Both the position numbers and the translations under genes were made by a program. The notes beneath the pieces were generated by a model, which was not told the origin of the DNA, searched no databases, and saw only the letters and a list, made by a program, of their open reading frames with translations. A stretch of DNA of 64,000 nt, taken from positions 372,001 through 436,000 of the forward strand of contig NZ_JAYXHS010000003.1 in the NCBI RefSeq assembly GCF_036017035.1. The letters run 5' to 3'. Position 1 is the first letter of the stretch, and every line of letters begins with the position of its first letter. This document shows, piece after piece, positions 62,713 to 64,000 of this stretch. The stretch comes from Viridibacterium silvisoli. GTDB lineage: Bacteria; Pseudomonadota; Gammaproteobacteria; Burkholderiales; Rhodocyclaceae.

Positions 62713-63860
62713 GAGTCCAGTCTACGCAGATGGGCCAGGAGGGGATGCAGCAGTAAAGCGCCGAGACGCTTGCTGCGGGCGGCGCTCCAGCCGGCGCGCG
62801 CGTCCGGCGCATTGGCGTTGTCCTTGAAGGGCATCTCGAGCGTCAATGCCACGCAGTTGAACTGATTGGCGACCCACTTGGATGCCAGCGTCAGCAGCTC
62901 GTCGTCGAAGCGGTTGTCGGCGTAGCCCTGCGCGGTCTGGAAGTCCGGACTTGCCTCGAGCAGATCATCGAGGAATGCCTTCTGCAGTGCGAGATTACGC
63001 TCGCCGTAGCCAGGCACCATGTGACTGCCGTCGATGAACACATACGGCAGCGTTTCATCGCCATGCAGATCAAGGAAGAAGTCCACGCCGCTATCGAGCA
63101 TGCCTTGGCGTACGCAGAGGATTTCAGGGCTGCGCTCAAGGGTCGGCGTGCGCCATTCGCGATTCAGGTTCGCGCCAGCCGCGTTGCTACGCAGGTTGCC
63201 CAGCGTACTGCCGTCAGGATTGACGTTGGGCACGATATACAGACACGCACGTTCGCGGATTTCGCGCGCCACCGCACCAAACTCCGGATCGGCCTCGTTC
63301 AGCAAGGCTTCGAGCAGGCCTTCGGCGCACCATTCCGCCATGGCCTCACCAGGATGCTGGCGCGCGATTATCCAGACGTTTTTGCGCGCGTTACCAGGCT
63401 GGCCGGTGCGCAGCGCATCGACGCTGCGCTGCTCGACGGAATTGCCAAGCTGCAACAATTGCACGCCAGCATCCTGCGCACAACGATTCAGCAAATCGAA
63501 ATGTCTTTCCAGCGAATAGGGCTGAAAGTACGCCAGCCAGAGACTGTCTTGCTGCATCACGAACTCGATACGCAGTTGCTTGCCGTCGTAGTACGTCGTC
63601 GCGATGCGGAACCAGTCCTGCCGGTCATGGCTGGCCGCGCACTGGTAGCCATGCCAACCCTCGGCGTAGCTGCATTCGCCGGCGTTCTCGATGATGATCC
63701 GAACAGCCTCGCCCTTGGGCGCAGTCAGGCGGAAGTGGAACCACTGCAGAAACTCGGCGTTACTGTCGTTGCGAATGCGCAGACGAATATCGTCAGCCTT
63801 GTCGGCATTGACGACTTCAATATTGCCGCTATCGAACTTGCTGTTGATGTAGATGCTCAT
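62709..63860 (-). CDS. M14-type cytosolic carboxypeptidase
   Basis: This 383-aa zinc carboxypeptidase is of the cytosolic CCP-like branch. It has an N-terminal beta-rich CCP domain (about 1-115), then HPGE zinc ligands (RQHPGEAMAEW), NPDG and NLNREW substrate residues, the third zinc ligand in DLHGDE and the catalytic Glu in LTLEMPFKD. It would trim C-terminal residues of peptides; substrates of bacterial members are poorly known. The ATG at 63860 with TGAGG upstream is chosen over the frame start at 63896, which overlaps the previous gene. Translationally coupled to queF. Confidence 0.88.
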   Translation of the reverse strand: MSIYINSKFDSGNIEVVNADKADDIRLRIRNDSNAEFLQWFHFRLTAPKGEAVRIIIENAGECSYAEGWHGYQCAASHDRQDWFRIATTYYDGKQLRIEFVMQQDSLWLAYFQPYSLERHFDLLNRCAQDAGVQLLQLGNSVEQRSVDALRTGQPGNARKNVWIIARQHPGEAMAEWCAEGLLEALLNEADPEFGAVAREIRERACLYIVPNVNPDGSTLGNLRSNAAGANLNREWRTPTLERSPEILCVRQGMLDSGVDFFLDLHGDETLPYVFIDGSHMVPGYGERNLALQKAFLDDLLEASPDFQTAQGYADNRFDDELLTLASKWVANQFNCVALTLEMPFKDNANAPDARAGWSAARSKRLGALLLHPLLAHLRRLDS

Positions 63861-63868
63861 CACGTTCC

Positions 63869-64000
63869 TCAAGCCGCCTGACGACGGAAAACCCAAGTGT
63901 CTTCAGTCGACACCTGCGGGGCAAATTCGTAGCCCTCGACATCGAAGCGCTTCAGGTCTTCGACGTCAGTCATGCGATTCACTATCGCATAGCGACTCAT
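63869..64000 (-). CDS. Partial gene, C-terminal end (unidentified)
   Basis: An open minus-strand frame enters from the right edge and stops at 63869, 8 bp before the M14 start. The visible 43 residues include MTDVEDLKRFDVEGYEF and end in WVFRRQAA. The frame begins with an ATG exactly at the window edge, so the true start is unknown. I do not recognise it. Spacing suggests an operon with the M14 peptidase and queF genes. Confidence 0.55.
   Translation of the reverse strand: MSRYAIVNRMTDVEDLKRFDVEGYEFAPQVSTEDTWVFRRQAA

Overview
The window is a high-GC proteobacterial chromosome segment. Gene content and order point to a betaproteobacterium, probably near Rhodocyclales or Burkholderiales: cytochrome c4 / engB / hemB, pilBCD followed by an FmdB zinc ribbon, a DUF502 protein and aspS, and a monomeric NADP-dependent isocitrate dehydrogenase. 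No taxonomic marker gene such as 16S rRNA is present, so this is an inference. No insertion sequence, prophage or CRISPR array was seen.

Region 1 (1-1185): a PfkB-family sugar kinase (probable KdgK), with GntR-type palindromes beyond its 3' end.

Region 2 (1563-27862) is the remarkable part. Six genes in one direction with 8-51 bp gaps look like one operon of about 26 kb. They encode a GAF/HlyD-like membrane adaptor; a 722-aa fusion of PqqD-like, M50 site-2-protease-like and HlyD-like parts; a shortened SecA-like ATPase; a periplasmic RND-type adaptor; a 5,981-aa repetitive surface protein; and a PAS-GGDEF diguanylate cyclase. The giant protein has no Sec signal peptide, no RTX repeats and no visible type I signal. 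It has a short LEPR-XLL-like N-terminal motif, a DUF4347 domain with a His/Cys pair, dozens of cadherin/Ig-like repeats and a C-terminal membrane segment. No ABC transporter accompanies it. I propose that the four upstream genes form a dedicated export, processing or anchoring machine for the giant protein, and that the cyclase ties it to c-di-GMP.

Region 3 (27980-38744) is housekeeping: a small orphan gene, trmL, a ComF-type phosphoribosyltransferase, bioB, a Na+/H+ antiporter-like protein, bioC, a HAD phosphatase, hemB, a candidate C-rich small RNA, engB, cytochrome c4, a DUF455 ferritin-like protein and ffh. Region 4 (38909-50928) holds a CcsA-like protein, pilB-pilC-pilD, fmdB-type, DUF502, aspS, oligopeptidase B and a receiver-TPR protein whose phospho-acceptor Asp is replaced by Glu. 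Region 5 (51092-55293) has icd, a 48-aa basic protein and malate synthase A. Region 6 (55420-61341, minus strand) is a minor-pilin operon in the order pilY1-fimT-pilV-pilW-pilX-pilE. With pilBCD it supplies most of a type IV pilus assembly set, but the major pilin and retraction ATPases are not here. Region 7 (61739-64000) has tRNA-Thr(CGT), queF, an M14 carboxypeptidase and the end of an unidentified gene.

Start codons were chosen from visible ribosome binding sites, signal peptides or overlaps. Where the longest open frame began upstream of a better start, the shorter version is given and the reason stated.
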